A DNA stretch of 64,000 bases from GCA-2683135 sp964507445 (GTDB lineage: Bacteria > Planctomycetota > GCA-002687715), in NCBI GenBank assembly GCA_964507445.1, contig CAZDQF010000005.1:1-64000 (forward strand). Direction: 5' to 3'. Below the pieces are notes generated by a model. That model made no database searches. It was not told the origin of the DNA and saw nothing but the letters and a program-made list of their open reading frames with translations. This document shows, piece by piece, positions 23,999 through 33,682 of this stretch (within the stretch, counting starts at the first letter, position 1; every line of letters begins with the position of its first letter). A program made the translations under genes and the position numbers.

Positions 23999-25198
23999 GT
24001 GGGGATGGGTGACATGAAGATCAAGACAGGTTCGCGGAATCTGCCGACCGACACGCTGGAACTCTACATGCGGGAAGCCCGCGGGTTCGACCTGCTCAAG
24101 CCCGAAGAGGAGAAGGCGGTACTGAAGGCGCTTTGCCAGGCCCGGGAGTCCTGGCTGAGACAGTGCCTCGAGACCGAACCCGCCCTTCGGGCCGTCTGGG
24201 AGGATCTGGAAGCCTGTCACCGCGGCGACCTGGCCGCCCTGAGCCTCATCCCCGGCCCGCCCAAGCCTGCGGACAAGACCAGCGGACCGACCCTGTTCGC
24301 CGACAGGCTGCACCGGATCTTCGCCAAGCAGGTAGCGCGAAAGCCCAACAGGCCATTTCGAGGCAAGGCCGTCTCCAGGCGACTGGTCCGGTGCGTGTTG
24401 TTCGTCGGCTTCCGCCCCGCACCGGTGGAGCGTTACCGCGAAGCGACCCTGCGCACCGCCACCCCGAAGAAGAAGGCCGCCATCCGCAGAGCTCGTCGGC
24501 GCTTTCTGGACACCCGAACGCCCCTCATCGAGAAGAACCTCCGCCTGGTCATGAAGGTGGCTCACAACTTCATCCCGGGCCCCCTCGCCTACGCCGAGTT
24601 GATCCAGGAGGGGAACATCGGGTTGATCCGGTCCACCGAGTCGTTCAGTCCCCGGTTCAACGTCAGGTTCTCCACCTACGCCTATCTGTGGATTCGACAG
24701 AGCATCCTGCGAGCCCTCGAGAACAAGAGCCGGACCATCCGGTTGCCCGTGAGTTTGACGCAGGCCCTGAGGAAGCTGGACCAGGCACAGTCAGAGGCCT
24801 CCGGAGAACCTCCGCAGGGGAACCAGAGGAAGCTGACCGGCGCGCTGGCCAACCCGACCGTCAGCCGGCCGATCCTCAGCCTCGACCACAAGCTCGACGA
24901 CGACACGGAGCTGGCCCAGGTGGTGGCGGACAGGGACGGCGAGCAACCCGCGTCGGAGGCGCAGGCAGGGGACACGTTCGATTTCGTACGCAACTCCGTC
25001 GCATCCCTACCGGATCGTCAACGCCTCATCCTGAACCTCCGGTTCGGTATCGACGGCGCCCGGGAGCACACGCTGACGGAGATCGGCCACCTCCTCGGGG
25101 TCTCGGCGGAGCGCATCCGCCAGCTCCAGAAGCAGGCCTTCGAGAACCTCAGAGACGGCCCCGTAGGCGAAGAGCTCTTGCAGCTCTCGCTCGACTGA
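23999..25198 (+). CDS. RpoD-like sigma-70 factor, paralogue 1
   Basis: Up to 399 residues. Possible starts are GTG 23999, ATG 24005 and ATG 24014 in the same frame; no decisive ribosome binding site was seen. Region 1.2 (DTLELYMREARGFDLLKPEEE) is followed by an unusual insert of about 120 residues containing LIPGPPKP and LFVGFRPAPVERYREA. Then come regions 2.1-2.4 (LIEKNLRLVMKVAHNF, ELIQEGNIGLIRSTESF, RFSTYAYLWIRQSI), 3 and 4 (SLPDRQRLILNLRFGIDG, LTEIGHLLGVSAERIRQL). There is no region 1.1. It is a close architectural match to the sigma factor at 33683, including the insert. It is likely an alternative group 1/2 factor. Neither gene has the usual dnaG neighbour here, so I cannot say which, if either, is the housekeeping sigma. 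Confidence 0.9.
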   Translation: MGMGDMKIKTGSRNLPTDTLELYMREARGFDLLKPEEEKAVLKALCQARESWLRQCLETEPALRAVWEDLEACHRGDLAALSLIPGPPKPADKTSGPTLFADRLHRIFAKQVARKPNRPFRGKAVSRRLVRCVLFVGFRPAPVERYREATLRTATPKKKAAIRRARRRFLDTRTPLIEKNLRLVMKVAHNFIPGPLAYAELIQEGNIGLIRSTESFSPRFNVRFSTYAYLWIRQSILRALENKSRTIRLPVSLTQALRKLDQAQSEASGEPPQGNQRKLTGALANPTVSRPILSLDHKLDDDTELAQVVADRDGEQPASEAQAGDTFDFVRNSVASLPDRQRLILNLRFGIDGAREHTLTEIGHLLGVSAERIRQLQKQAFENLRDGPVGEELLQLSLD

Positions 25199-25248
25199 TC
25201 CGGTCCGGGGCCGGCTCCAGCCCGTCCCTCCATGTCCCGCCCCGGTGG

Positions 25249-25254
25249 TAACCT
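25249..25254 (+). promoter_or_regulatory. Extended -10 box TAACCT for AddB-like gene
   Basis: TGG TAACCT is a TGnTANNNT match. It ends 12 nt before the ATG at 25267, so the predicted mRNA leader is only about 6 nt and lacks a Shine-Dalgarno sequence. Confidence 0.5.
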
Positions 25255-25266
25255 CCGTGCCAGGAC

Positions 25267-28200
25267 ATGGAGGATGAGAGCCCCGTCATCGGCGCGCGCG
25301 GACCGCGCCATCTCGAGTCCCTGCTGATCAGGGACATCGGTGCCGCAATCACCAATCAGGTCCGCCCCCTCAGCAGCTCCGTGCTCGTGGTCGTCCCGTC
25401 GGCGACCCTTCGGCGACACCTTCAGGTGCAGATCGCCCGTAGCCTCGGACCAGCGGTCCTCGGCGTGCAGGTGCAGTTGATCGGTCACCTGGCCAGGGAC
25501 GTCCTGCGCCGGACCGGCGTCCCCGACCCGGAGGGTGGCGTGCTCTTCGAAGTCCTGGCCCGCAGGGCCGCGGCGAAGAGCACCGTCCTGCAAGGACCCC
25601 TCGATGGCCTCGAAGATGGCTACGGCGTCGCCGCCCAGGCCATCCGCGACCTCCTGTCTGCCGGCCTCAACGAGGACAATGCGGCCGAGCTGCACCGGAG
25701 GCTCCCACCGAGCGCGGTGGTGGCGAGGGCCGTGGTCTCCGCCGCCACCGAGACACACAAGGAAATGAAGCGGCTCGGCATCGGTCGACGGGCCGACGGC
25801 ATGGCGCTCGCCGCACGTCGCGTGGCCCAGGGGGACCTGGGCGCGACGCCCGGCCGCAAGGTCTTCATCTACGGGTTCGCGGACGCTCCGGGGATGACCA
25901 CCCGGTTCATCTCCGCCCTGATCCGCCACGCCGGTGCGCGCCTGTATGTGGATCGTCCCGTCGATCCGGTCGACCCGGCCACGGAGGATCTCGGTTGTCG
26001 ATTCGCAGATCGGTTCATCCAACGCTGCGGGATCGAACACGGAGCCTGCCCCGAGGCCCCAACGGGGGCGACTGTCGACACGAGCCACTCCGCATTCACC
26101 GCCAGCGGCGCGGAGGCGGAGGTCAGGGAAGTGGCCCACCGGGTCCGCAAGCTCCTGGAGTCGGGGGTCACCCCGGAAGACGTCGCCATCGTCACACGCA
26201 ACCTGGAGATGTACGCCGCACCCCTCAGGAAACGACTCGACGAGCTCGCCATCCCCTTCACCGGCGGCGCCGTTCCCGCGGCTTGGCATCCGGCGCAGCG
26301 CCGACAAGACGCGGTGTTCGCCGTGCTCAGGGATGGGCCGGATGTCATGCTGGACCATTGGTTCAACGCCCGCGGCCGAGACCCTTCCCGGGCCGACGGC
26401 ATGCTTGCCTGCCGGGTCCTGGGGTGGACTCGGTTGGCCGATCTGATCGACCCGGAGGCCGGACGGACCCTGGATGATCGCAACGGCGTCGTCCTGCCGG
26501 TCCGCGGGGGCTTCCAACGGTCTGCGTCCAAGGGTGAGGTCACCAATCGACCACGCCGGTTCGCACAAGCTGAGCTGACTGACCTGATCCGGGACGCGGA
26601 CGCCACGTCCCAAGCCCTGCGTGGCTGGCCTGACCATGCACCCCTCCACGCTCACATTGACAACGCCCGCGCCTTCTCCGCAGCCCTCGACCTCGAGCGC
26701 TCCACCGGGAGCGACCCGGACCCCGTGGGAAGGCGATGGGCCAGCGCCCTCAAGGAACTCGAGGAGCTACCAGCAGGCCTGGAGTTGTCCGCAGACGAAT
26801 TCCGCGGGCTCATGGAGTCCTCCACGGCGCAGGGATGGGCGCAGATGGGCGGTCGAGGCGCCGGTGTCCAGGTCCTCGATGTAACCCATGCCCGCGGCCT
26901 CACGTCGAGCCATCTCTTCTTGCTGGGACTGGAGCGCGATGTCTTCCCACGAGCCGCCGCTGAGGACCCCCTCCTCCCGGACGTTCACAGGTCGAAGCTC
27001 CGAGCGGCGCTCCCGGATCTCGCTTGCCAGTCCTTCTCCCGGGATGAGGAGCGCTACCTGTTCGCCTCCCTCATGGGCGCATCATCGAAGATCACCCTGT
27101 CCTGGCGGCGGGCTGACGAGGAGGGGCGCGGACGGGCTCCCTCGCCGTTCATGGAGCGCCTCCGTCTCGCCGGGAGAATCGACATCTCCAAGGTGGGCAG
27201 GTCCTTGCATCAGGTGCTGGCGACCAATCCTGGGACGGCATGGGAAGCCATGCTCGCAGCCGGCTTGTCGGGTCGTCGCGACGTGGCGCGGGAGCTGTGC
27301 CCCTCGGTGATCACGGAAGTCTGGACCCGCGGCGGAGCATCTGAGACCTCACTCCCCCACCTCCCGGCGCCGGATCGGTCCCGGCTCGCGGAGGTCCGGG
27401 GGCTGGTCCTGCAAGCCGTGGACCCGGATCGGTCCACAGCAGAGGGCCGCGCCGTCGCAACGACGCCCAGCCCGTGGTTCGGAGCCCTGGGCCCGATCCG
27501 TCCCGAGACAGCGGACCCACGTCGGCGGGACCTGTATGTGACCAGCGTGGAGAACATGGCCAGGTGCCCATGGCAGGCGTTCCTCACCCGGGACCTGGGA
27601 TTGAAGCGGCTACCGGACCCGGTCGCCGGCCCGCCCACCCTCTCTTCGCTGCTTCTGGGGAACATCGTCCATGGCGGGCTGGAGCACCTGATACGGGGCG
27701 CGTTGGACCCGTCGGGCGAGACGGCCAACGGGTCCATGGAGGGCGACGGCACGGATGTCCCGCTCCCGCACCCGGATGCGGTACGGGCGAGCGTCCGGCA
27801 TGCGGTCGATGCCTGCTGCGACGACGAAGGTCTGCACCTCTCAGGCCTTCGGCAGGTGCTCCTCGAAGTCTGCCTTCCCATGGTCCAACGAGCCCTCGAC
27901 ACGGATTGGCGGGACGGTGACCGGGTCCACGTCCTGGGGGTTGAGTTGAACGGGACATCCACCGTCACTCTGGGGGATCGTGAGGCCACCCTGCGCTTCA
28001 AGGTGGATCGAGTGGACCGGCGAGCTGACGGCACGCTCCTCCTTACCGACTACAAGACCGGCAAGCCCATCTCCACCGCCAAGCGGGAACAAACGCGAGC
28101 CCGGCACGTCTCCCGATCCGTTCTTCGCGGCACCCATCTCCAAGCCGGCGCCTACGCAACCTCCAGGCCAGGCGCGCAGGGTCGGTATCTCTTCCTCACG

Positions 28201-28530
28201 GAGGGGCTGGATGATGAGCACCGCAGCTTCACCATCGAGTCCGACAGCTCGGAGGCGCGGTCCTACGAGACCACCGCGGCGGCCCTGATCCTGGCGAGGG
28301 ACGACGGGGTCATGTTCCCGCGGCTCGGGGACGGCAAGGGCGAGCGGGGAAAGGCCTGCGAGTTCTGCGAGGTCGTCGAAGCCTGCGTGCAGAACGACTC
28401 GGGCATGAAGCGACGGATCGAGTCCCTCGCCCACCGGAGTCAACAGGCGCTGGAGTCCGGATCGGCGGCGAGCCCATTCGAGCGTCACCTGGCGCGGCTG
28501 TGGATCATGGATGAAGGGACAACATCATGA
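25267..28530 (+). CDS. addB: AddB-like subunit of recombination helicase-nuclease
   Basis: A 1087-residue protein. The N-terminal 700 residues resemble an inactivated UvrD-type helicase: VLVVVPSATLRRHL replaces a Walker A motif, and there is no GKT. The C-terminal RecB-type nuclease domain has FKVDRVDRRADGTLLLTDYKTGKP (Asp, then Asp-Tyr-Lys, the PD-(D/E)XK core) and QAGAYA (motif III). One Cys in MARCPWQAFL and three in ACEFCEVVEAC are placed as in the iron-sulfur-clamped nuclease of AddB. It should partner the AddA-like gene, which starts within its stop codon (ATGA overlap). Together they would process double-strand breaks for RecA. A role separate from AddAB is less likely given the coupling. 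Confidence 0.85.
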   Translation: MEDESPVIGARGPRHLESLLIRDIGAAITNQVRPLSSSVLVVVPSATLRRHLQVQIARSLGPAVLGVQVQLIGHLARDVLRRTGVPDPEGGVLFEVLARRAAAKSTVLQGPLDGLEDGYGVAAQAIRDLLSAGLNEDNAAELHRRLPPSAVVARAVVSAATETHKEMKRLGIGRRADGMALAARRVAQGDLGATPGRKVFIYGFADAPGMTTRFISALIRHAGARLYVDRPVDPVDPATEDLGCRFADRFIQRCGIEHGACPEAPTGATVDTSHSAFTASGAEAEVREVAHRVRKLLESGVTPEDVAIVTRNLEMYAAPLRKRLDELAIPFTGGAVPAAWHPAQRRQDAVFAVLRDGPDVMLDHWFNARGRDPSRADGMLACRVLGWTRLADLIDPEAGRTLDDRNGVVLPVRGGFQRSASKGEVTNRPRRFAQAELTDLIRDADATSQALRGWPDHAPLHAHIDNARAFSAALDLERSTGSDPDPVGRRWASALKELEELPAGLELSADEFRGLMESSTAQGWAQMGGRGAGVQVLDVTHARGLTSSHLFLLGLERDVFPRAAAEDPLLPDVHRSKLRAALPDLACQSFSRDEERYLFASLMGASSKITLSWRRADEEGRGRAPSPFMERLRLAGRIDISKVGRSLHQVLATNPGTAWEAMLAAGLSGRRDVARELCPSVITEVWTRGGASETSLPHLPAPDRSRLAEVRGLVLQAVDPDRSTAEGRAVATTPSPWFGALGPIRPETADPRRRDLYVTSVENMARCPWQAFLTRDLGLKRLPDPVAGPPTLSSLLLGNIVHGGLEHLIRGALDPSGETANGSMEGDGTDVPLPHPDAVRASVRHAVDACCDDEGLHLSGLRQVLLEVCLPMVQRALDTDWRDGDRVHVLGVELNGTSTVTLGDREATLRFKVDRVDRRADGTLLLTDYKTGKPISTAKREQTRARHVSRSVLRGTHLQAGAYATSRPGAQGRYLFLTEGLDDEHRSFTIESDSSEARSYETTAAALILARDDGVMFPRLGDGKGERGKACEFCEVVEACVQNDSGMKRRIESLAHRSQQALESGSAASPFERHLARLWIMDEGTTS

Positions 28531-31500
28531 GTCTGCCTGCGGACCAGGCTCACCGGGAGGCTGCCCGAACGACCTTCAGCGCTCCCGTCGTGGTGGAGGC
28601 CGGGGCTGGCACGGGCAAGACCGCCGTCCTGGTGACACGCACCGTCACCTGGCTCGTGGACGTCGGCTGGGCCCGTCATGACTCACCGGACCAGGACGCG
28701 GAGGACATCGCCGCGAGGGTCGCCGAGGGTGTCCTCGCCCTGACCTTCACGGAGAAAGCCGCCGGTGAAATGGCGTCCCGTGTAGGCAAGGCGCTCGAGA
28801 GGCTGGCTCAGGGCGAGACCGTGCTGGGGATGCCAGCCGCGCCCTTCCACGCGCTCTCCCCCGACGAAGTCCGGGTCCGGGCGAAGGCGTGCCTGGTTCA
28901 CCTGGACAGGATCTCCATCACGACCATCCACGCGTGGTGCCGCCGACTCCTCGCGTCGTTCCCGCTGGAAGCCAGACTCCACCCTGGCTTCGAGGTGGAC
29001 GCAGACGGAATACGGAGGCGGGCCGTGGTGGACGAGGTCCTCGCTCGCTGGGTCGCTTCCGCTTTCTCCGGGTCCGCCGATGAGGATGCGCTGGCGGTCG
29101 CTCGCTCCGGGAGAGGGCCGGACGCCATCTGGGAGGCCCTGGCGATCCTCGCAGAGTCCAACACTCATCCGGAGATGGTCGACACCGAGGCATTCCACGA
29201 ACGTCGGTTCCCGGCCGCTCACGGGCGACTGATGGAACGGCTGGAGGCCTTGGTGGAAACGGCCTCCGACCTCCTCGATCCGGCGTGCAAGGCAGGGCTC
29301 GGACATGACGCCGCGGTGTGGCTCTCAGAGCTGCGCTCCGTCGTGAACGACTCCGACCGCTTCACCCACCTGTGCACCGCCCTGCAATCGACGTCAGCGG
29401 ACGCGCCGCTGAAGCGCGTCGGAGAGTGGGCTGGTGGTCGCTTCACGAAAGGCGAGTTGAGCGCGCTGCCCGATCAGGTGGAGACGGTCTCACTGGCCGC
29501 CGCCCGCTTCACAGCGGAGGTCCGGGTCTGGAGGTCCATGGACCCTGACCTCCAACCTCGGGTGGCGAGGGTCCTACGACACCTCACGCAGGAGGTCCGA
29601 GCCCGCCTCGCGTCGCGGGGCATCGTCTCCTTCCCCGAGTTACTGGAGAGGTCAGAGAGCCTGTTGCGCCGCGAAGACGTGTGCGCGGCCGTGCGTTCGC
29701 GCATAGAGTTGCTGCTGGTAGACGAGTTCCAGGACACGGACCCGCTCCAGTACCAGATCGTCGGACGCCTCGCCCTCACCGGTGACCCGAGGCCCTCTCT
29801 CTTCCTCGTGGGCGACCCCAAGCAGTCCATCTACGGGTGGCGGCAAGCGGACCTGAGCGCCTACGAACGGTTCCTGCAACGCTTGGATACGGACCCGCTA
29901 CAGCTGTCCGTGAACTTCAGATCGGTGCCGCCGATCCTGGACGAAGTTCAACGTGTCATGACCGACACCATGGTCCGCGCACCGGATCTTCAGCCAGATT
30001 TTCAGCCGCTGGAGGCTTGCGAGAAACGAACCCAGGACACGCCGTTCACAGCCGGCGGTCGCCGAAGCGTAGAGTCCTGGGTGTCGTGGGGGCCGAACGG
30101 CCCTCGCACGACCGCTGACGAGGCCCGAGACCTCGAAGCCAGCGCCATCGCTCAGGACATCGGCGCGCTCCATCGTGAGCACCAGGTGCCCTGGGGTCAC
30201 TTCGCGATCCTGTTTCGTGCCAGGTCTCCTCTGGAGCGGTACCTGCGAAAGCTACGGGACGCGGGGATTCCCTTTCACGTCGAGGGCGGCCAGGAGTTCT
30301 ACCGCAGACGTGAGGTGATGGACGCCGTCAATCTCATCCGCGTGGTCCTCGACGGCAACGATCACCTCGCCCTGCTCGGGTTCATCAGGTCTCCCATGGT
30401 CGGCACACCGGACGCAGCGGTGATCCCGCTCTGGGAGCGCGGCTTCCCCGGCCTGATGAGCGAGCTTCATCGAACCGGGCACATGCCGTCCACCCTGGCG
30501 GATGTCATCACGGACGCCGCTGGCGCGATCCCCCCCGACGCGGAGGGCGCCGGCCAGGTGACGGGGTGGGAGTGTGCGCTGCGGGAGGCCATTCGCTCCA
30601 TCACGTTGCTACGTCACTCGTTCGCCACGGAACCCGCCAACGTCTTCGTCGATCGGCTCCGGGAGTTGTCTTTCGCCGAACCGATCGAGGGCGCCCGCTA
30701 CCTCGGAGAGCACCGCGCCGCGAACCTGGACCAGCTGTTTCGCCGGGTCATGGAGCTGCTCACCAGACGAGAGACCGGTCCGGACCTGATCCTCAGGGAG
30801 CTGACGGAGCGCGTGCGCGCGAGCCTCCCTGAGCAAGACGCGGCAGTGGGTGAAGATGAGGTGGACGCCGTCCGCATCATGACCATCCACATGGCCAAGG
30901 GGCTGGACTTCAACCACGTCTACCTCCCTGACCTGCACCGCAGCGCCGGCGATCGAGAGACCGCCGAGACCCGCATCGTGGATACGGCTGGCGGATTCGA
31001 GTCCCGCTTGATGGGACTACCCACCCCCGGCTGGGGGCCGGTACGAGAGCGCGAAGCTGAGGTCCGGGACGCGGAGTCGGTCCGCCTGCTCTACGTGGCC
31101 CTGACACGAGCCAGCGATCGACTGGTCATGGCCGGCCGCTGGCCGGATCCGTCCGCGATCTCCCGCGCGACCACGACCTCCCTCCTGCGGTTGATCGGGA
31201 CCCGGCCAGGCGACTGGACCTCAATCCTCGCTCCCTGGGCGTCAGGCATGATCGAGTCCACCGTCGAAACGGATGAACATCAGGTGCTCTGGAGGTTGCT
31301 GCAGCCCATCGACGAGGACGCCCACACCAACGAATCGGGGGAGGCTGCGGCAGAAGATGTGGGGGCCACCGTCGACCGATCGCGGCGCTGGCTCTCCGAG
31401 CGGAGGCAATCATCGGAGCACGCTGCACGAGAGATCGTAGGAGCCGCTTCACAGGGTTCACACGAGGCCTTGGTGGACGTCGTTCGACTCCGAGAGGAGG

Positions 31501-32075
31501 GAGACGAGCGGGAGCCTGAGCGAACTCCGCTACTTCACTCGGGAGACGAACACGGAATCGAGCGGGAAGTCGGCACCGCGGTCCATCGGATTCTGGAGGA
31601 GCTCGACCTCCACGGTGACCCCGCCGAGGAGTGGGCCGCCGCCGCCCTTCGAGCGCCGCAGCAGGTCGCAGACCTGCTGAGTTCCTCCGCAGCGGAGCGT
31701 GCTACCGAAGAGGTACGGGACTTCGTTCAGCACCTCTCCCGGAGCTCCCTGGGAGCGGCGTTGTTCGCGCTCAAGGAGCACGTCCTGGGCCGCGAGGTCC
31801 CGATCATCCTCAGGCCCGAAGCGGCCCCAGGAGCGACCGCCACGGGTGCGGTCGTAGGAGCCATCGACCTGCTCTACAAAGACCCGAAGACCGACGAGGT
31901 CGTGGTCGCAGACTTCAAGACCGACAAGGTGTCTGCGGGCGCCACCTTGACGGACCACGCACGGCGCTACGCAGGGCAGGGCGCCACCTATGCGAACGCG
32001 GTCAAGGTCGCCCTGGATCTGGATCGACCGCCGCGATTCGAACTCTGGTTCCTGCGCCACGACGAGCGGGTCTGA
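28527..32075 (+). CDS. addA: AddA-like UvrD-family helicase-nuclease
   Basis: A 1182-residue SF1A helicase. Walker A is VEAGAGTGKT (residues 23-32), motif Ia LTFTEKAAGEM, Walker B LLVDEFQDTDPLQ near 395, motif III GDPKQSIYGWRQAD, motif V IMTIHMAKGLDFNHVYL and motif VI LLYVALTRASDRLV. The C-terminal nuclease retains GAIDLLYKDPKTDEVVVADFKTDK (Asp and Asp-Phe-Lys) and YANAV. The length matches AddA (about 1200). It unwinds and degrades double-strand ends together with the upstream AddB-like protein. The 4-bp ATGA overlap with that gene implies translational coupling. It converges with thiI, leaving 10 bp between stops and no obvious terminator. Confidence 0.9.
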   Translation: MSLPADQAHREAARTTFSAPVVVEAGAGTGKTAVLVTRTVTWLVDVGWARHDSPDQDAEDIAARVAEGVLALTFTEKAAGEMASRVGKALERLAQGETVLGMPAAPFHALSPDEVRVRAKACLVHLDRISITTIHAWCRRLLASFPLEARLHPGFEVDADGIRRRAVVDEVLARWVASAFSGSADEDALAVARSGRGPDAIWEALAILAESNTHPEMVDTEAFHERRFPAAHGRLMERLEALVETASDLLDPACKAGLGHDAAVWLSELRSVVNDSDRFTHLCTALQSTSADAPLKRVGEWAGGRFTKGELSALPDQVETVSLAAARFTAEVRVWRSMDPDLQPRVARVLRHLTQEVRARLASRGIVSFPELLERSESLLRREDVCAAVRSRIELLLVDEFQDTDPLQYQIVGRLALTGDPRPSLFLVGDPKQSIYGWRQADLSAYERFLQRLDTDPLQLSVNFRSVPPILDEVQRVMTDTMVRAPDLQPDFQPLEACEKRTQDTPFTAGGRRSVESWVSWGPNGPRTTADEARDLEASAIAQDIGALHREHQVPWGHFAILFRARSPLERYLRKLRDAGIPFHVEGGQEFYRRREVMDAVNLIRVVLDGNDHLALLGFIRSPMVGTPDAAVIPLWERGFPGLMSELHRTGHMPSTLADVITDAAGAIPPDAEGAGQVTGWECALREAIRSITLLRHSFATEPANVFVDRLRELSFAEPIEGARYLGEHRAANLDQLFRRVMELLTRRETGPDLILRELTERVRASLPEQDAAVGEDEVDAVRIMTIHMAKGLDFNHVYLPDLHRSAGDRETAETRIVDTAGGFESRLMGLPTPGWGPVREREAEVRDAESVRLLYVALTRASDRLVMAGRWPDPSAISRATTTSLLRLIGTRPGDWTSILAPWASGMIESTVETDEHQVLWRLLQPIDEDAHTNESGEAAAEDVGATVDRSRRWLSERRQSSEHAAREIVGAASQGSHEALVDVVRLREEGDEREPERTPLLHSGDEHGIEREVGTAVHRILEELDLHGDPAEEWAAAALRAPQQVADLLSSSAAERATEEVRDFVQHLSRSSLGAALFALKEHVLGREVPIILRPEAAPGATATGAVVGAIDLLYKDPKTDEVVVADFKTDKVSAGATLTDHARRYAGQGATYANAVKVALDLDRPPRFELWFLRHDERV

Positions 32076-32085
32076 CCCTCGACGG

Positions 32086-33258
32086 TCAATCGAACCGCAA
32101 GATCTCCGTCTCCCGCGAAGCCCAGGTCTCTTCGATCAGACCATCAACGTCAAGCGCCGACTCCGCCTGCTCCAGCTCGGAGGGCGTCGAGTGGGTCGCC
32201 GGATGCCGCGGCATGAGGTAGCTGCAGCAATCGTCGTGGGGCTCGATGGAGATATGGAACGTGTCGATGCGCCGCGCGACGTCGATGATGCTCGCCTTGG
32301 GCATACCGACCAGGGGGCGGAGCACGGGCAGCTCGGCCGACGCCTCCACCGTGGTCATATTCTCGATGGTCTGGCTGGCGACCTGCCCGAGCGCTTCACC
32401 GGTGACGATGCACGTCGCCCGCGATTCCTCCGCGGCTCGCCCCGCCAAGCGCATCATGAAACGGCGGTAGAGGATCACCCGGTACTTGGGTGGAGCGGTG
32501 GTGATGATCGCCTGCTGGATGGGGTCCGCAAACGGGATCATGGTGAGGGCGAGGACCGGCTGGTATCGAACGAGCTGGCGAGCGAGGTCGCGCACCTTCT
32601 CCTGGCTGCGGCGGTTCGTGTAGGGCGCCGAGTGGAAGTGGACCGCCGACAACTGCATCCCCCGGGTCATCATCATCCAGGCGGCCACCGGGGAGTCGAT
32701 GCCTCCGGACAACAGGATGACTCCGCGCCCCGACACGCCGGTGGGGAGCCCACCTGGCCCGTCATGGCGCCTGGTGCAGAGAAACACCCGACCGTTGACG
32801 ATCTCGATTTTCAGCCAGCAGTCCGGCTCCCGCAGATCAACGCCCCAGGAGCGATGCTCAAGCACCCGAGCACCGACGACACGCTCTAGTTCGGACGAGC
32901 GGAGGGGGTAGCGCTTGTCTGCCCGCTTGACCCGGACCCCGAAGGTCTGGACGGCATCCTGCTCGGGCAGAACGGTCACGACCCGATCCAGCAGGTCGTC
33001 CAACTCCCAGGGCCCTTCAACTCCCTCGAGCACGTACCGCACCCCGGGAAGGACGCACAACCTGGACGCCAAAGCCGATAAGTCGGGTGTCTCGCCGGAA
33101 GCCGTTAAGATTAGTCTGCCGTAGGACTTACGGGCCTCCACGGGCGCTATGGAGCGGGCGATCTCGCGCACGGTCCGGAGCAACCGACGCTCGAACACGC
33201 CCCGATTGCGCCCCTTCAACGCAATCTCGTCGTAGTGGATCACCAAGGTGTCATGCAA
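32086..33258 (-). CDS. thiI: tRNA 4-thiouridine synthase ThiI
   Basis: A 390-residue enzyme. An N-terminal ferredoxin-like/THUMP RNA-binding region (YDEIALKGRNRG, then VLPGVRYVLE) precedes a PP-loop ATP pyrophosphatase domain with LSGGIDSPVAAWMMM (residues 180-194), CIVTGEALGQVASQT and DCCSYLMPRHPATHS. The rhodanese domain found in E. coli ThiI is absent, as in many bacteria. It adenylates U8 of tRNA and inserts sulfur; it may also serve thiamine synthesis. The start is TTG 33258, because a TGA lies two codons upstream and residue 2 onward fits the family N-terminus. A GTG at 33243 is possible but would trim conserved residues. No good -10 box was found. Confidence 0.92.
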   Translation of the reverse strand: MHDTLVIHYDEIALKGRNRGVFERRLLRTVREIARSIAPVEARKSYGRLILTASGETPDLSALASRLCVLPGVRYVLEGVEGPWELDDLLDRVVTVLPEQDAVQTFGVRVKRADKRYPLRSSELERVVGARVLEHRSWGVDLREPDCWLKIEIVNGRVFLCTRRHDGPGGLPTGVSGRGVILLSGGIDSPVAAWMMMTRGMQLSAVHFHSAPYTNRRSQEKVRDLARQLVRYQPVLALTMIPFADPIQQAIITTAPPKYRVILYRRFMMRLAGRAAEESRATCIVTGEALGQVASQTIENMTTVEASAELPVLRPLVGMPKASIIDVARRIDTFHISIEPHDDCCSYLMPRHPATHSTPSELEQAESALDVDGLIEETWASRETEILRFD

Positions 33259-33682
33259 AGCTCAGTCTCACATGGACTTATGAGCAACAATGGGCGCGGT
33301 TTCAAGACGCCGGGCCAACCCCCCGGGGAACACGCCTGGCCCATCAATCGAGGTTCCGGGTCTGGGGATTGGCCCCGGGAGTCATACAATGGCGTCACTC
33401 AGCGCGATGGTCCGCCGCCTGAATGGCGGGACCACCTAACTCCGCGTCGTACAGAATCCCGCTCGGGCGGTCCTTCTTTTGGTGGACCCAGCACGGTGGG
33501 CATGGTTACACTGCCGTCTCAGGGTTCCGTGCAGGGACCCAGGGAGAAGAGGGCCGCATCCGCCGCGCTCCGGTGACCGAACACCATCCGCGACGCGGTG
33601 GCGCCCTGTGCCGCACGAACCTTGAGCCTACGTGGGCATCGAAGGTCGTGCTGTAGACCACTGAAACGGACGACCCATCAAG
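33259..33682. other. 424-bp non-coding stretch with hairpins upstream of sigma gene
   Basis: No convincing gene. TACAAT at 33385-33390 is a -10 candidate. The sequence 33409-33433 folds into a GGTCCGCC/GGCGGGACC hairpin, and GGTCC (33469-33473) can pair with GGACC (33484-33488). TAGACC at 33654-33659, preceded by CTG, is a second -10 candidate that would give a leader of about 17 nt before the sigma gene. The short ORFs here lack coding character. Confidence 0.4.

Noticed and set aside
33440..33475. RNase P RNA 3' end (ACAGAATCC-like)
   Set aside because: The matching 5' core (GAGGAAAGTCC) is absent upstream, which is thiI coding sequence.
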